Positions 9,484 to 19,231 are shown, counted from the first letter of the stretch. The stretch: DNA of 64,000 bases from Motiliproteus sp036960175 (GCA_036960175.1 JBALWH010000004.1:124001-188000), one strand, 5' to 3'. Numbers and translations: made by a program. The notes: generated from the sequence alone by a model not told the origin.

Positions 9484-9776
9484 CGAAACCTCCTTGATTT
9501 ATACACAAAGAATCGTGCAAGTATTACAAAAAAGTAATTCGTTATATAGCGGGACCATAGTTATACCCTCGAATGTTTGCGGTGAGGGTTACTAAAGCCT
9601 CAGTTTTGAGGCGTGGTATGGCTGTACTGATGGCTACCATTACATGGTGTTGGCTGCGGGTCGGTTAGTATAAGCTCCTGTCGGCCATAGCTAATAGAAA
9701 GCTATTGATACCCCCTTGTTTTTGGCATCCGTGATAAAGTGCGGCTAGCAAAATCAGTCACTATTTTTGAGGTTTC
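9484..9776. promoter_or_regulatory. Divergent control region of nikK and the SpeE-like gene
   Basis: Holds both upstream regions. Next to nikK is an imperfect inverted repeat, GTATTAC (9521-9527), six A residues, then GTAATTC (9534-9540), which could be an operator for a metal regulator but does not match the NikR consensus I know. A perfect hairpin GCCTCA/TGAGGC lies around 9597-9612. I see no cobalamin riboswitch elements. Confidence 0.3.
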
Positions 9777-10454
9777 ATGAATCCCTGGACAGTATTAGGT
9801 AGAGCGGCAATTCCCAACGGCGGTGGTGAGCTAAAATTTTCGCAGCGAGCGGACGAATTTTCTATTCGCCTCTCCGGCGTTCGCGGTGAGCTGATGAACA
9901 GTCGTGTGCACAACTCGGAAGAAGCGCTTGCTGAACTCGGCTGTGCCGATCTCCAAGCAGTTGCTGACGCGCAGGTGTTGGTGGGAGGTTTGGGGATGGG
10001 CTTTACCCTAGCCGCCGCTCTGAAAACGGTTTCATCGTCGGCAACAGTCACGGTGGCAGAGCTGATACCCGCCGTGGTGGAGTGGAATAAGGGGCTCCTG
10101 GGAGAGTGCGCAGGGCGGCCTTTAGAGGACTCCCGAACACAGGTTCACCTCGGCGATGTGGCTGAGTTGTTTACTAAGAATGAAGAGGCCTTCGATGCCA
10201 TTTTGCTCGACGTGGATAACGGCCCCGAAGGGCTTACCCAAGCAGACAATCACCGGCTTTATTCGTTGGAAGGACTAGACGCGATTTATGCGTCCTTGCG
10301 CGCTCAGGGCACGCTTGCCATATGGTCGGCTTTTCCAGATCAGACTTTTTTCATGCGTCTGAAAAAGATGGGTTTTAGGGCCTCGATGCCTATGGTAAGA
10401 GCCCGCGCGGGTAAGGGCAGTCGCCATACGATTTTTTTGGCTAAAAAACTTTAA
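9777..10454 (+). CDS. Spermidine-synthase-like (Rossmann methyltransferase fold) protein
   Basis: 225 residues with the glycine loop LVGGLGMGFTLAAAL near residue 68, an acidic strand end at VTVAELIPAVVEWNK, and a later ILLDVDNGPEG that corresponds to the SpeE substrate-side loop. It looks like a polyamine-synthase-family protein, but is shorter than true SpeE and lacks the N-terminal beta domain, so the reaction is not assigned. The start ATG at 9777 follows a weak GAGG box. It stands alone between two minus-strand genes. Confidence 0.7.
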   Translation: MNPWTVLGRAAIPNGGGELKFSQRADEFSIRLSGVRGELMNSRVHNSEEALAELGCADLQAVADAQVLVGGLGMGFTLAAALKTVSSSATVTVAELIPAVVEWNKGLLGECAGRPLEDSRTQVHLGDVAELFTKNEEAFDAILLDVDNGPEGLTQADNHRLYSLEGLDAIYASLRAQGTLAIWSAFPDQTFFMRLKKMGFRASMPMVRARAGKGSRHTIFLAKKL

Positions 10455-10600
10455 TTTTAGAGGCGCTGATTTCAGGGAGTGCTGTCACAGTGGTCCTGCC
10501 CTCAGCACCCTCTCCTCTCCCTAGCCCATCAGGCTAAATCTTCAGCTCTCCCCCTTCTTGGTTAGAGGGGTCGGTTAGCATCGTCCTGGAACGCAGATGA

Positions 10601-10960
10601 CTAGCACGCTATTGACTCTTCAACGGCGGTCGAGCTGTCTTTGTGTTCTGACATGGGTCTGAGTTTCGCGAAAATGCTGTGGATACTTTCAAATCCAGGG
10701 CCCTGCTCTTTCATCACCTTGTGAGAAAATTCACAACTGCCGCAATCCATCAGTTTTTGTGCGAATGTGCCCTGCACCTCGCCTTTACACAGACTGCCGG
10801 CCACGGCCCAGCACGCCCGTCCGGCATTGATGCCAGCATTGATACCATCGGCCTTGGTTTCGATTGCGGCTGGGCAGATGCCCTGTTCTCCAACAGCATG
10901 ACCACCCGCTTGTCGACCGCAATTTTGGTACTCCCAACAATTCTGCATGCAAGATTCCAT
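10601..10960 (-). CDS. Two-CW domain protein, cysteine-rich
   Basis: About 119 residues from the ATG at 10960, or 115 from the ATG at 10948; neither has a strong ribosome binding site, so the start is open. It contains two Cys-Trp units: NCWEYQNCGR near the start and RACWAVAGSLCKGEVQGTFAQK in the middle, followed by CGSCEF. This is the two-CW family, often encoded near or fused to chemoreceptors and sensor kinases and probably metal- or redox-binding. Here it lies about 2 kb from a chemoreceptor gene. Function unknown. Confidence 0.7.
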   Translation of the reverse strand: MESCMQNCWEYQNCGRQAGGHAVGEQGICPAAIETKADGINAGINAGRACWAVAGSLCKGEVQGTFAQKLMDCGSCEFSHKVMKEQGPGFESIHSIFAKLRPMSEHKDSSTAVEESIAC

Positions 10961-11088
10961 CTGTTTATTATTTTTTGATGGGCCATAAAAGCAGGTGTCT
11001 CGCAAGATTAAAAGCCCTTATAACTGAAGGGTTGATTCAGATCAGGTTTTATAAGATTTACCTTATAGACCAGTGCATTGGCTCGATA

Positions 11089-11673
11089 TCAGTCTCTTGG
11101 CGCCCGAGCCATGGTGTAAAACTCGGCATTAGCCTGCATCCCGGTGACAATGGCCATTCGATTAGATAGCCCAAAAAAGGCGGTAATGCCGGAAATATCC
11201 AAGATGTCCTCATCGTCATATCCGAGCTGTTTAAGGTGGTCATAATCTGACTCTTCTACTAACTCAGGGGTGCACGACAGTTTGAGGGCAAAGGCCAGCA
11301 TCGCCTTTTGTTGCTCACTTATCGGCGCATGTAAGTAGTTGACTGCAATTTGATCGGCCAGTAATGGTTCTTTAGCAAATACCCGCAGCAGCGCTCCATG
11401 GGCAACGACGCAATACTGGCATCCGTTTGCCGCGCTCGTTGCCACGATAATCATCTCTTTTTCGGCCGCAGTTAAGGTGCTTCCTTCTCGCGCCATAACG
11501 GCATCGTGGTAGTTAAAGAAGGCACGAAATTCGGCGGGACGATGGGCTAACGTTAAAAATACATTCGGGATAAAGTGTGCCTTCTCCTGTACCGCCAGGA
11601 TGCGGTCACGGATATCGCTGGGTAGAGTACCCAGCTGCGGCACAGGGTAACGGCTAATGGCTGATTCACTCAT
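11089..11673 (-). CDS. AhpD-like / peroxidase-related carboxymuconolactone decarboxylase family protein
   Basis: 194 residues from the ATG at 11673 (MSESAISRYPVPQ), preceded by AAAGGATA; in-frame codons upstream to 11751 are unlikely to be translated. The alpha-helical AhpD fold is marked by the redox motif in ANGCQYCVVAHGA, where CxxC and the downstream His form the alkylhydroperoxidase active site. Matches the uncharacterised peroxidase-related family. It is divergent from the AraC-type regulator that starts 112 bp away, which may control it. Confidence 0.85.
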   Translation of the reverse strand: MSESAISRYPVPQLGTLPSDIRDRILAVQEKAHFIPNVFLTLAHRPAEFRAFFNYHDAVMAREGSTLTAAEKEMIIVATSAANGCQYCVVAHGALLRVFAKEPLLADQIAVNYLHAPISEQQKAMLAFALKLSCTPELVEESDYDHLKQLGYDDEDILDISGITAFFGLSNRMAIVTGMQANAEFYTMARAPRD

Positions 11674-11784
11674 AATATTGCTATCCTTTGGCTTCATTCT
11701 ATTAAACACTGGGAACCAGTCTAGCAACGTAAACCAACAATAATCAGTCATAAAAGAGTCATTTAACGTGCGTAATCGGCCAAT

Positions 11785-12768
11785 ATGTATCAGATTTTAG
11801 GATTGGCATTTGACGGTTGTCAGGCCTCAGGGCTTGCCTCTCCCTTTGATGTCTTCAATGTCACCAATACCATTTGGAAGCAGCAGCGTGGCGATGACTC
11901 CGAGCTATACCGTTGCAGTTTGGTGTCGCGAACCGGGGAGCTGGTTCGCTGCTCCAACGGTACCCGTATGTTGGTGGATTACAGCTTGGAAGACGCGCCC
12001 AAAGCAGACTTGATCATCATACCGGGTATCCACCATTACGATGGCCGAACACTGATCAAAAAACTGAATAGTCTGGATAGGGAATGCTACTGGTTGCAGC
12101 AACAAATTCAGCAGGGAGTAGCGGTCTCTGCTAACTGCAGCGGCGTGTTTATGCTGGCCGAAACGGGAGCATTGGTGACACAGCATGCGACCACCGCGTG
12201 GTGGCTAGGGGGCCTGTTTCAAAAGCGTTACCCCGCCGTTCAGTTTCAGGCAGAGCAATTACTGGTGAAAAACAGTAACAGCTATTGCACGGGTTCAATG
12301 ACCGCTAATCTCGGTGTCATGTTGCAGATTATTGAGCAGCAGGTGGGTCGCCAGCTCGCTCAAAGCTGTGCCCGTACCATGCTGCTTGACGCCTCTCAAA
12401 CCTATGCATCGCCCTATCTATTCATGCAGGAGCAAACGGATCATCAGGATGGTTTGGTGCTGGCAGTTGAAAGTTGGCTGCAGCGTAATATGACCCAGAA
12501 ATTGGATATGGATGAATTGGCGAGCTTACATTCCGTCAGCACCAGAACGCTGTCACGGCGGTTTAAAAAAGCTAATGGCATGAACCTTTCAGATTATTTG
12601 CAGGATCTGAGGCTGCAGCACACCAAATTATTATTGGAAAACACCAGTTTGAGTATTGAGCAGGTGGTTGCCCGGGTTGGCTATAGTAGTCAGAGTTCGC
12701 TGCGGAGATTATTTCAAAAGCAGCTGGGTTTATCGCCGCGGGAATACCGTCAGCAAAATCAGCAATAG
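11785..12768 (+). CDS. GlxA-family AraC-type transcriptional regulator
   Basis: 327 residues: an N-terminal DJ-1/PfpI-like domain (DLIIIPGIHHYDG at about 75, and VSANCSGVFMLAE at about 113 with the nucleophile-elbow Cys) joined to a C-terminal AraC double helix-turn-helix (HSVSTRTLSRRFKKANGMNLSDYL and IEQVVARVGYSSQSSLRRLF). GlxA-type regulators sense small metabolites; the ligand is not known. It reads away from the AhpD-like gene, and the 111-bp gap between them is the likely shared operator region. Confidence 0.88.
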   Translation: MYQILGLAFDGCQASGLASPFDVFNVTNTIWKQQRGDDSELYRCSLVSRTGELVRCSNGTRMLVDYSLEDAPKADLIIIPGIHHYDGRTLIKKLNSLDRECYWLQQQIQQGVAVSANCSGVFMLAETGALVTQHATTAWWLGGLFQKRYPAVQFQAEQLLVKNSNSYCTGSMTANLGVMLQIIEQQVGRQLAQSCARTMLLDASQTYASPYLFMQEQTDHQDGLVLAVESWLQRNMTQKLDMDELASLHSVSTRTLSRRFKKANGMNLSDYLQDLRLQHTKLLLENTSLSIEQVVARVGYSSQSSLRRLFQKQLGLSPREYRQQNQQ

Positions 12769-12946
12769 CCCGGCTCCTAGATAAGCCTATCCGGCGCTAG
12801 AGCGCGGTTAAGGGGGCTGGCGTTAGTTGATAATGAATTAGTCGTCATTTGATTAAATCGGCCTGAACAGGCCCAACTAATGTTTCGCTGTAAATATGAA
12901 AAGAGGCCGACTCGTAGTAGCCAACCCCTTTCCTCGTCTATCGATA

Positions 12947-14554
12947 TCAGATTTTGAACTCACCTATCAGCTCATTCAGTCTTGCGACGTTGGATTTGAG
13001 GTGTTCGCTGGTTTGATGGACGGCGCTGACGCTGTCTGAGTTATCCCGGGCTACCTGTGAGATGTTGGTAATATTCTTGCCAATATCGGTGGAAATGTGG
13101 CTCTGTTCTTCAGAGGCCGTGGCGATCTGAGTGTTGAGCTGGTTGATGCTGTTGATGCTGTCGTCTATGGCGGCCAGAGCATTCTTAACTTGGTCCACAG
13201 ATTCTCCGGATTTGTGCGCTTGCTCGCTGCCGCTTTTTATCACCTGAGTTGCTTCTGCCATGCTGGCTTGCAGGCGGTCGACGATCTCTTGAATTTCTTC
13301 CGTGGATTTTTGAGAACGGCCTGCCAGGGTACGAACTTCATCGGCAACTACGGCGAATCCACGACCCTGTTCACCTGCGCGAGCGGCTTCGATGGCGGCA
13401 TTCAGAGCCAGTAAGTTGGTTTGTTCAGAAATGCTTTTGATCACGTCTAATACTGTACCGATACTAGCGCTATCTACTCCGAGGCGCTCGATGGCGTCAT
13501 GGGCTTTATCCATTTGCGCAACTAGGCTCGAGATTTGGGAGACGGCGGCATCGCTGATATTACGGCCTTCTTGAGATTGCGTGCTGACGACTTCAGTTTT
13601 GGCCGCGGTATTGTTAGCGTTTTCGGCTACTTCATGGGCGGCTGAAAGCATTTCATTCATGGCGGTGGCCGCCTGCTCGGTTTCGCCCAATTGCGAAGCC
13701 ATGCCTTGGTGGGCCTTTTCTGCCGAGCGGGAGAGGTCATTGGCAGCACTTTCCAGCTCACCAGTGACCTGGCTGATGGTGCGCATACTATTTTGGGTCT
13801 TCTCCACAAAGCGATTGATCCAGCCTGCGGTTATGCCCAGTTCATCCTTGCGGGTTTCATCCAGCCGTTTAGTGAGGTCGCCATCACCTTGAGCCAGGTC
13901 TTTGGCCATTTCTGACATGGCTTCTACGGGTGCCAGCAATACCCGGAATACGGCGATAGCCATAATAATCAGTGTGGCGAAGAACAGAGCAGCCAGTAAA
14001 ACGACGGTGTTTTTCAGGGTGTCGGCCGATTTCGTCTGGCGCTCCAGGTTGTCACTGGAGAGTGTGCTGACACGCTTTAATATCTCATCGACCTGCTCAT
14101 TGATTGCGGCTGCAGTGGCATCGAAATCGGCCATAATCTTATTACCACCGGCAGGGCCTTGATCGATATAGGCTTTTGCCATGGTATTGCCCGTGGCAAA
14201 GTAGCCATCCAGTACAGGCACGACTTTTTGGTAGGCCGATGCATTGTCCGGATCCAGCACTGCAAGTTCGGTGAGCAATTTTTTACCGATGGCATAATGT
14301 TCTTTGGCCACATCAATACCATCGTTAAGGCCGTCTAAACCGCGAGTGGCGCTGATATCGGTTAGCCACTGTTGTATTTGGATAACCGCAATCTTTAGCT
14401 CATGGGCTTTGATGACGATGGGTTCATAGGTTTTGCCGATCTTAACCGAGGAATCGTGGATGTGGCCAGTTTGGTAAAGCATGAAAGAAGACTGGGCTAT
14501 TAGAGCGGCCAATAATAGCGCTAGGACGAGGTAGATTTTCTGTCGAATACTCAT
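12947..14554 (-). CDS. Methyl-accepting chemotaxis protein
   Basis: 535 residues with a classical transmembrane chemoreceptor layout: first membrane helix at residues 8-26, a four-helix-bundle type periplasmic sensor of about 160 residues, a second membrane helix near 185-207, a HAMP linker, and the cytoplasmic signalling hairpin with EQTNLLALNAAIEAARAGEQ and RTLAGRSQKST. No CheR/CheB tethering pentapeptide is visible at the C-terminus (ends ELIGEFKI). It is divergent from the che operon, and a possible flagellar-sigma promoter lies upstream. Confidence 0.93.
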   Translation of the reverse strand: MSIRQKIYLVLALLLAALIAQSSFMLYQTGHIHDSSVKIGKTYEPIVIKAHELKIAVIQIQQWLTDISATRGLDGLNDGIDVAKEHYAIGKKLLTELAVLDPDNASAYQKVVPVLDGYFATGNTMAKAYIDQGPAGGNKIMADFDATAAAINEQVDEILKRVSTLSSDNLERQTKSADTLKNTVVLLAALFFATLIIMAIAVFRVLLAPVEAMSEMAKDLAQGDGDLTKRLDETRKDELGITAGWINRFVEKTQNSMRTISQVTGELESAANDLSRSAEKAHQGMASQLGETEQAATAMNEMLSAAHEVAENANNTAAKTEVVSTQSQEGRNISDAAVSQISSLVAQMDKAHDAIERLGVDSASIGTVLDVIKSISEQTNLLALNAAIEAARAGEQGRGFAVVADEVRTLAGRSQKSTEEIQEIVDRLQASMAEATQVIKSGSEQAHKSGESVDQVKNALAAIDDSINSINQLNTQIATASEEQSHISTDIGKNITNISQVARDNSDSVSAVHQTSEHLKSNVARLNELIGEFKI

Positions 14555-15026
14555 GGAATGGACTGCCCTTGTTCAGCTGCAATTGACAACGCCACTGCAG
14601 AACTATCTACAGGACACACAAACGTTTAATGAGTACGGCACAATTAGCTGTACAGCTAAGCTTAGTTGATAGCTGCTCTTTGATTGTAACTGGATATTAG
14701 GAAAGGTGACTGATCCGTATCAACTATGCAAGTGGATTAATAGTAATGCCTTGATATCAAAAGAATTCCTTTAGTTTTGTAGGGCCTTTCTTGATGCCCT
14801 CATCTGTGCGGTATTTAGTGAGTATCTACTATCCGGTGAGTGCTCGTAATATGGACGTTGATCCAAGTCACAGCAGGGCTGTTCAGTTGTCGTGTTTTTG
14901 ACCACGCAGCTGGCAAGAAGTATTATCGACTGCTATATTGATGACCTCTAATTTCAATATATGATATATATACCGTTAATGGATTACGTGCCGAATTTTA
15001 GTGGCCTGTAACAGGGAGAGTTAGTT
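14555..15026. promoter_or_regulatory. Divergent intergenic region between chemoreceptor gene and che operon
   Basis: 472 bp without a gene. It holds a perfect 16-bp palindrome TTAGCTGTACAGCTAA at 14644-14659. For the minus-strand receptor a sigma-28-like pair can be read: TAAACGTT (complement of 14621-14628), a 10-bp spacer and GTAGATAG (complement of 14603-14610). For the plus-strand operon a weaker pair TACCGTTA (from 14971) and GCCGAATT (from 14990) has the standard 11-bp spacer. Both are weak matches. Confidence 0.35.
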
Positions 15027-16184
15027 TTGATTAATCGCTTGTTTGTCAGTGTGCCAATAGCTTTAACCGTTGCTGCGGGAACATCGTTGCTTATCATCGA
15101 CGGCTTTACCCTTCCTTCGACCCTTATCGCCCTATTTCTTTTGATCGCTGGGATCTTCAGCGGGATCGTACTTTTACGCCGTTACGAATCCGAAATCGAG
15201 CTGCTCCAAAAGCAGTGGCAGGAAGAACAGCTGCAGCAGCAGGCTGAGGCCGCCGCAACCCATGGTGATCAGGTAAGGTCGTTGTTGCTACAGGCCCTGC
15301 CGATCATGAGTCGCCATATAGAGACCTCTCGGCTGCAGACCGAAGAGGAGATTACCAAACTGTCCTCAAAGTTTGGGGAGATGGGGGCCACCCTGGGAGC
15401 GGCCATTGATGAACCTCAGCAAGCAGGGGGTGGCAGTAATATTCAAAGCGTTTTGGATCAGAGTGAAGGTGAGCTGAATCAGGTGGTGGAGCTGCTCAAA
15501 TCCATGGCGCAGACCAAAAACGAGATGTTGGTTCAGATCAATGAGCTGGCCGGTTATACCGCCGAACTGGATGGTATGGCCATTGATGTTGCAAAAATTG
15601 CCGACCAGACCAACCTGCTAGCATTGAATGCGGCGATTGAAGCGGCACGGGCGGGAGAGCAAGGACGTGGCTTTGCCGTTGTGGCTGACGAAGTACGCAG
15701 TCTGTCCAAGCACTCTGGTGACACGGCGCAGAAAATTCGCAACAAGGTAGAGGTGGTAGCGGCATCGATGAACGAAGCCTTGAGGGTCGCAGACCTGACC
15801 GCCGAACGGGAAACTCAGGCGGAAACAGCCTCTAGGGAGAACATTGCTTCAGTGCTGGATCGCTTCCATCAAACCACGTCATCGCAGGCAGAAACTGCCC
15901 GCTTGCTTCATGAAAAAAATTCTATTATTCAAGAAGATATCTCAGATGTGGTGATGGCTTTGCAGTTTCAGGATCGCACCAGTCAGATACTGGTGCAAGT
16001 AGAGCATAGCCTGGATCGCCTGGTTGATGAGATGGATAACGGCATGGGCAATGAGGGCGCACCGATCGATATAGATAAGTGGCTGCGCGACATGTCGTTA
16101 AATTATGCCACGGATGAGCAGCGCCTGAATCACCACGGAGACGTGAGTGACGACGGACAAGATAGCGAAATTACTTTTTTCTAG
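15027..16184 (+). CDS. Short membrane-anchored MCP-like signalling protein
   Basis: 385 residues. Two membrane helices lie within the first 50 residues with almost no periplasmic loop, followed by a coiled coil and an MCP signalling tip (DQTNLLALNAAIEAARAGEQGRGF). There is no periplasmic sensor domain and no HAMP, so it would sense from inside the cell or membrane, or act as a scaffold. The start is a TTG at 15027 with AGGGAGAG just upstream. First gene of the che operon, 9 bp before cheY. The QDRTSQIL motif near the C-terminus resembles the CheZ/receptor-associated QFQDRTSQ signature. Confidence 0.82.
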   Translation: MINRLFVSVPIALTVAAGTSLLIIDGFTLPSTLIALFLLIAGIFSGIVLLRRYESEIELLQKQWQEEQLQQQAEAAATHGDQVRSLLLQALPIMSRHIETSRLQTEEEITKLSSKFGEMGATLGAAIDEPQQAGGGSNIQSVLDQSEGELNQVVELLKSMAQTKNEMLVQINELAGYTAELDGMAIDVAKIADQTNLLALNAAIEAARAGEQGRGFAVVADEVRSLSKHSGDTAQKIRNKVEVVAASMNEALRVADLTAERETQAETASRENIASVLDRFHQTTSSQAETARLLHEKNSIIQEDISDVVMALQFQDRTSQILVQVEHSLDRLVDEMDNGMGNEGAPIDIDKWLRDMSLNYATDEQRLNHHGDVSDDGQDSEITFF

Positions 16185-16193
16185 GATAGTTCC

Positions 16194-16565
16194 ATGGGCA
16201 ATAAAACCATATTAGTTGTAGATGATGCCGCTACGATTCGGCAGGTCGTTGGTATGTCGCTTAAGGGTGCTGGCTATGACGTGATCGAAGCCAGTGATGG
16301 CAAAGATGCGCTGAGTAAGCTTAATGGTCAGAAACTGAATCTGATCATTACCGACGTCAATATGCCGAACATGGATGGCATTACGTTCATTCAGGAGGCT
16401 AAGAAACTGCCTCGCTACAAATTCACGCCGATTATCGTATTGACCACAGAATCTCAGGACGACAAGAAGCGTCAGGGTCAGGCGGCTGGAGCCAAAGCCT
16501 GGGTGGTTAAACCATTCCAGCCGGCGCAGCTGTTGGCAGCCGTTGCCAAGCTGGTGCTGCCTTAG
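16194..16565 (+). CDS. cheY: CheY-like response regulator
   Basis: 123-residue single receiver domain. The acidic pair is VVDDAA, the phosphoacceptor Asp lies in ITDVNMPNMDG, and the conserved Thr and Lys are in VLTTES and VVKPF. It has no output domain and is encoded directly before the STAS protein and cheA, so it is the likely phosphorylation target of this CheA. The stop lies 38 bp before the STAS start. Confidence 0.92.
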   Translation: MGNKTILVVDDAATIRQVVGMSLKGAGYDVIEASDGKDALSKLNGQKLNLIITDVNMPNMDGITFIQEAKKLPRYKFTPIIVLTTESQDDKKRQGQAAGAKAWVVKPFQPAQLLAAVAKLVLP

Positions 16566-16602
16566 AGTTCTGAAAGTACTTCAAGGTACAAGGAGAAAGG
16601 TT

Positions 16603-16923
16603 ATGGACGCAGTCATTACGGCTGAAAAGGATGGTGATCTGTGCCGCATGAAACTGTCAGGAGAACTCTGCATCTACAGTGCGGCAGAATTGAAAGATCA
16701 GCTGCTGGAAGAGCTAGGCGGGTGTCGGCAGATGGAAATTAATTTGTCAGATATCGAAGAGATCGATACTTCCGGGATTCAGCTATTGGTATTGCTCAAG
16801 CGTGAAGCCAAGGCGTCGGACAAAGTCCTGACCCTGGTATCACACAGCGCAGCCACTCTTGAGGTGCTGGAGCTGTTGCGGCTGGAAAGCTACTTTGGTG
16901 ATCCACTGATATTGGCTTCCTGA
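16603..16923 (+). CDS. STAS-domain (anti-sigma-antagonist-like) protein in che operon
   Basis: 106 residues from the ATG at 16603, with AGGAGAAAGG before it; an in-frame upstream start inside cheY is not used. It is a stand-alone STAS domain: the phosphorylatable Ser of the family sits in EIDTSGIQLLVLLKR, preceded by the beta strand MEINLSDIEE. Stand-alone STAS proteins of this kind occur between cheY and cheA in several chemosensory clusters; the role there is not well defined. Confidence 0.85.
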   Translation: MDAVITAEKDGDLCRMKLSGELCIYSAAELKDQLLEELGGCRQMEINLSDIEEIDTSGIQLLVLLKREAKASDKVLTLVSHSAATLEVLELLRLESYFGDPLILAS

Positions 16924-16978
16924 TTCAAGCAGCTAGCGGTTATTCGAACGGACAGGCACAACGTACGGGAGACGTACA

Positions 16979-19156
16979 ATGAACGATATTATGGAGCAGG
17001 CTCAGGAAACCTTTATCACTGAGAGCCTCGAACTTCTGCAAGACATGGAGTCCTCCCTCAATCAATTGGCATCCGATCCCTCGGATAATGAGCTGATTAA
17101 CTCCGTATTCCGAGCCGCCCATACCATTAAGGGCTCGGCGGGACTGTTCGGCTTTGATGGGATTGTTTCTTTTACCCATAAAGTCGAGAACATGCTGGAC
17201 CGGGTCCGCGATGGTGAAGTGGCGATTACGGCGAAGATGATCGCTGTGCTACTGGACTGCCGTGATCACATTGAGGGCATGATTGAGCAGGTTGGTTCGG
17301 AGGAGGATGAGCAGGCTACACAGACCCGCAGTCAAAAGCTGCTCGTCACCCTGCAGGAAGTTGGCCAGCCGGGCAGCGCCCCTAGCGACAGCGCAGAGCA
17401 GGTCCCGCCGTCAATGGTGACAACCGTGGCGGATGTCTCTCCCCAGGTGAAGCGTGATGAGGGCCCTCAGGTCAGCAATGACAACTGGCATATCTCTCTA
17501 CGCTTTCATCCAGATGTGTTGCGTAGCGGCATGGACCCTTTGTCTTTTCTGCGTTATCTGGCGACTCAGGGGGACATCATCAATGTTATGACCCTGTCAG
17601 ACAGTCTTCCCGCCGCTGCCGAGATGGACCCTGAAACCTGTTATATCGGCTTGGAAATCGCCTTCAACAGCGAATGCGACAAGCAGACCATTATGGATGT
17701 GTTCGAATTTATTGCCGAAGACTCCCACGTCTATATCCTGCCGCCCCAGAGCAAGATTAGTGAGTATTCCGCGCATATCGACAAACTGATTGTTGTGGAC
17801 GGCCATGACCGTATTGGCGATCTGTTGCTAGAGATTGGAGCCCTGACTGCACCGGAACAGCAGCGAGCGCTGGAAACCCAGCAAGCTGGAGACAAGAATG
17901 TCACCCGTAAACCGATGGGTGAAATCCTGGTAGATCAGGGCTCGGTACATCGAGAGACTATCGATGAAGCGCTGAAACAGCAGAAGACCATTAAGGCACG
18001 CAAGGCTAAGGAAAATAAGTCCATCCGTGTGGATGCAGAGCGTCTTGATCAGCTCATCAATCTAGTGGGGGAATTGGTGATTGCCGGGGCTGGCACTAAC
18101 TTGCTGGCCCAGCAAATCGGCCATTCGGATTTGTTGGAATCCTCTTCCCTGATCTCCCGTTTGGTCGAAGAGATTCGGGACCGCGCACTGCGCCTGCGAA
18201 TGGTACAGATTGGCGACACCTTCAATCGCTTCAATCGGGTGGTACGAGATGCTTCACGCGATATTGGCAAATCAATCAATTTGGTGATTGAGGGTAGCGA
18301 CACCGAGCTGGATAAGAGTGTGGTGGAAAAGATTGGCGATCCGCTTACCCACCTGGTACGCAATGCGATTGATCACGGTATCGAAAGTTCTGAGGAACGT
18401 CTGGCTAGAGGCAAGCCGGAGAACGGCACAGTGAAGCTTAATGCCTATCACGATTCTGGCAGTATCGTCATCGAAGTTAGCGACGATGGGGGTGGTATTG
18501 ACCCCGATAAGGTTCTTAGAAAGGCGATCGAAAAAGGGGTTGTTACAGCAGATCAGCAGCTCTCCAGACCAGAGATTTTACGGCTGATACTGGAAGCAGG
18601 CCTGACCACCAAAGAAGAAGTCAGTAACCTGTCAGGCCGTGGTGTCGGCATGGATGTGGTTAAGCGTAATGTTGAACTGCTGCGGGGCAGTATCGAGGTG
18701 GAAAGCGAACTGGGTGTGGGTACTTCCCTGCGCGTGCGCTTGCCGCTGACGCTGTCGATTATCGATGGTTTTCTGGTGGGTGTGGGTGATGCGTCCTATG
18801 TCATCCCGCTGGACTCGGTAGTGGAGTGTATCGAACACACAGAGTCCCAGAATCATCTGCAGCACAATGGTAACTACGTCAATCTGCGCGGCGAAGTGCT
18901 GCCCTTCCTGAATCTTAGGGATCTGTTCCAGGAGCAGAGTGAAGCGGTTCAGCGCAAGAACATTGTGGTGGTGCAGTGTGGCGGCCAGAAGGCGGGCTTG
19001 GTAGTGGATGCGCTGCTGGGTGAATACCAGACAGTGATCAAGCCACTCAGTGCAATTTTTTCCAAACTTAGCGGCATCAGCGGTTCAACCATTCTTGGTA
19101 GTGGTGATGTGGCCATGATTCTCGATGTGCCGGCACTGCTTAAGCAAAGCGAATAG
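16979..19156 (+). CDS. cheA: Chemotaxis histidine kinase CheA
   Basis: 725 residues. The N-terminal Hpt domain carries the phospho-His (His48) in AAHTIKGSAGLFGF. Residues 160-265 form a separate domain (WHISLRFHPDVL onward) found in some CheA classes, then comes a linker with a PMGEILVDQGSVHRETIDEAL repeat-like helix pair, the dimerisation helices, the HATPase domain with HLVRNAIDHGIE and the GRGVGMDVV lid, and a C-terminal CheW-like domain. All catalytic boxes look intact. It lies in the order cheY-STAS-cheA-mcp-cheW. Confidence 0.95.
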   Translation: MNDIMEQAQETFITESLELLQDMESSLNQLASDPSDNELINSVFRAAHTIKGSAGLFGFDGIVSFTHKVENMLDRVRDGEVAITAKMIAVLLDCRDHIEGMIEQVGSEEDEQATQTRSQKLLVTLQEVGQPGSAPSDSAEQVPPSMVTTVADVSPQVKRDEGPQVSNDNWHISLRFHPDVLRSGMDPLSFLRYLATQGDIINVMTLSDSLPAAAEMDPETCYIGLEIAFNSECDKQTIMDVFEFIAEDSHVYILPPQSKISEYSAHIDKLIVVDGHDRIGDLLLEIGALTAPEQQRALETQQAGDKNVTRKPMGEILVDQGSVHRETIDEALKQQKTIKARKAKENKSIRVDAERLDQLINLVGELVIAGAGTNLLAQQIGHSDLLESSSLISRLVEEIRDRALRLRMVQIGDTFNRFNRVVRDASRDIGKSINLVIEGSDTELDKSVVEKIGDPLTHLVRNAIDHGIESSEERLARGKPENGTVKLNAYHDSGSIVIEVSDDGGGIDPDKVLRKAIEKGVVTADQQLSRPEILRLILEAGLTTKEEVSNLSGRGVGMDVVKRNVELLRGSIEVESELGVGTSLRVRLPLTLSIIDGFLVGVGDASYVIPLDSVVECIEHTESQNHLQHNGNYVNLRGEVLPFLNLRDLFQEQSEAVQRKNIVVVQCGGQKAGLVVDALLGEYQTVIKPLSAIFSKLSGISGSTILGSGDVAMILDVPALLKQSE

Positions 19157-19231
19157 TGGCTGCGGGCCCTCAAATACATTTAATAACACAAAATTTGCAC
19201 GTTTATGGTTGAAACAACCAAGGAGAACAGC

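Noticed and set aside
9521..9540. NikR operator upstream of nikK
   Set aside because: The repeat GTATTAC-N6-GTAATTC does not match the NikR half sites or their spacing; kept only as an unnamed inverted repeat.
9484..9776. Cobalamin riboswitch in front of the Ni/Co transporter
   Set aside because: No B12-box or conserved riboswitch core could be found.
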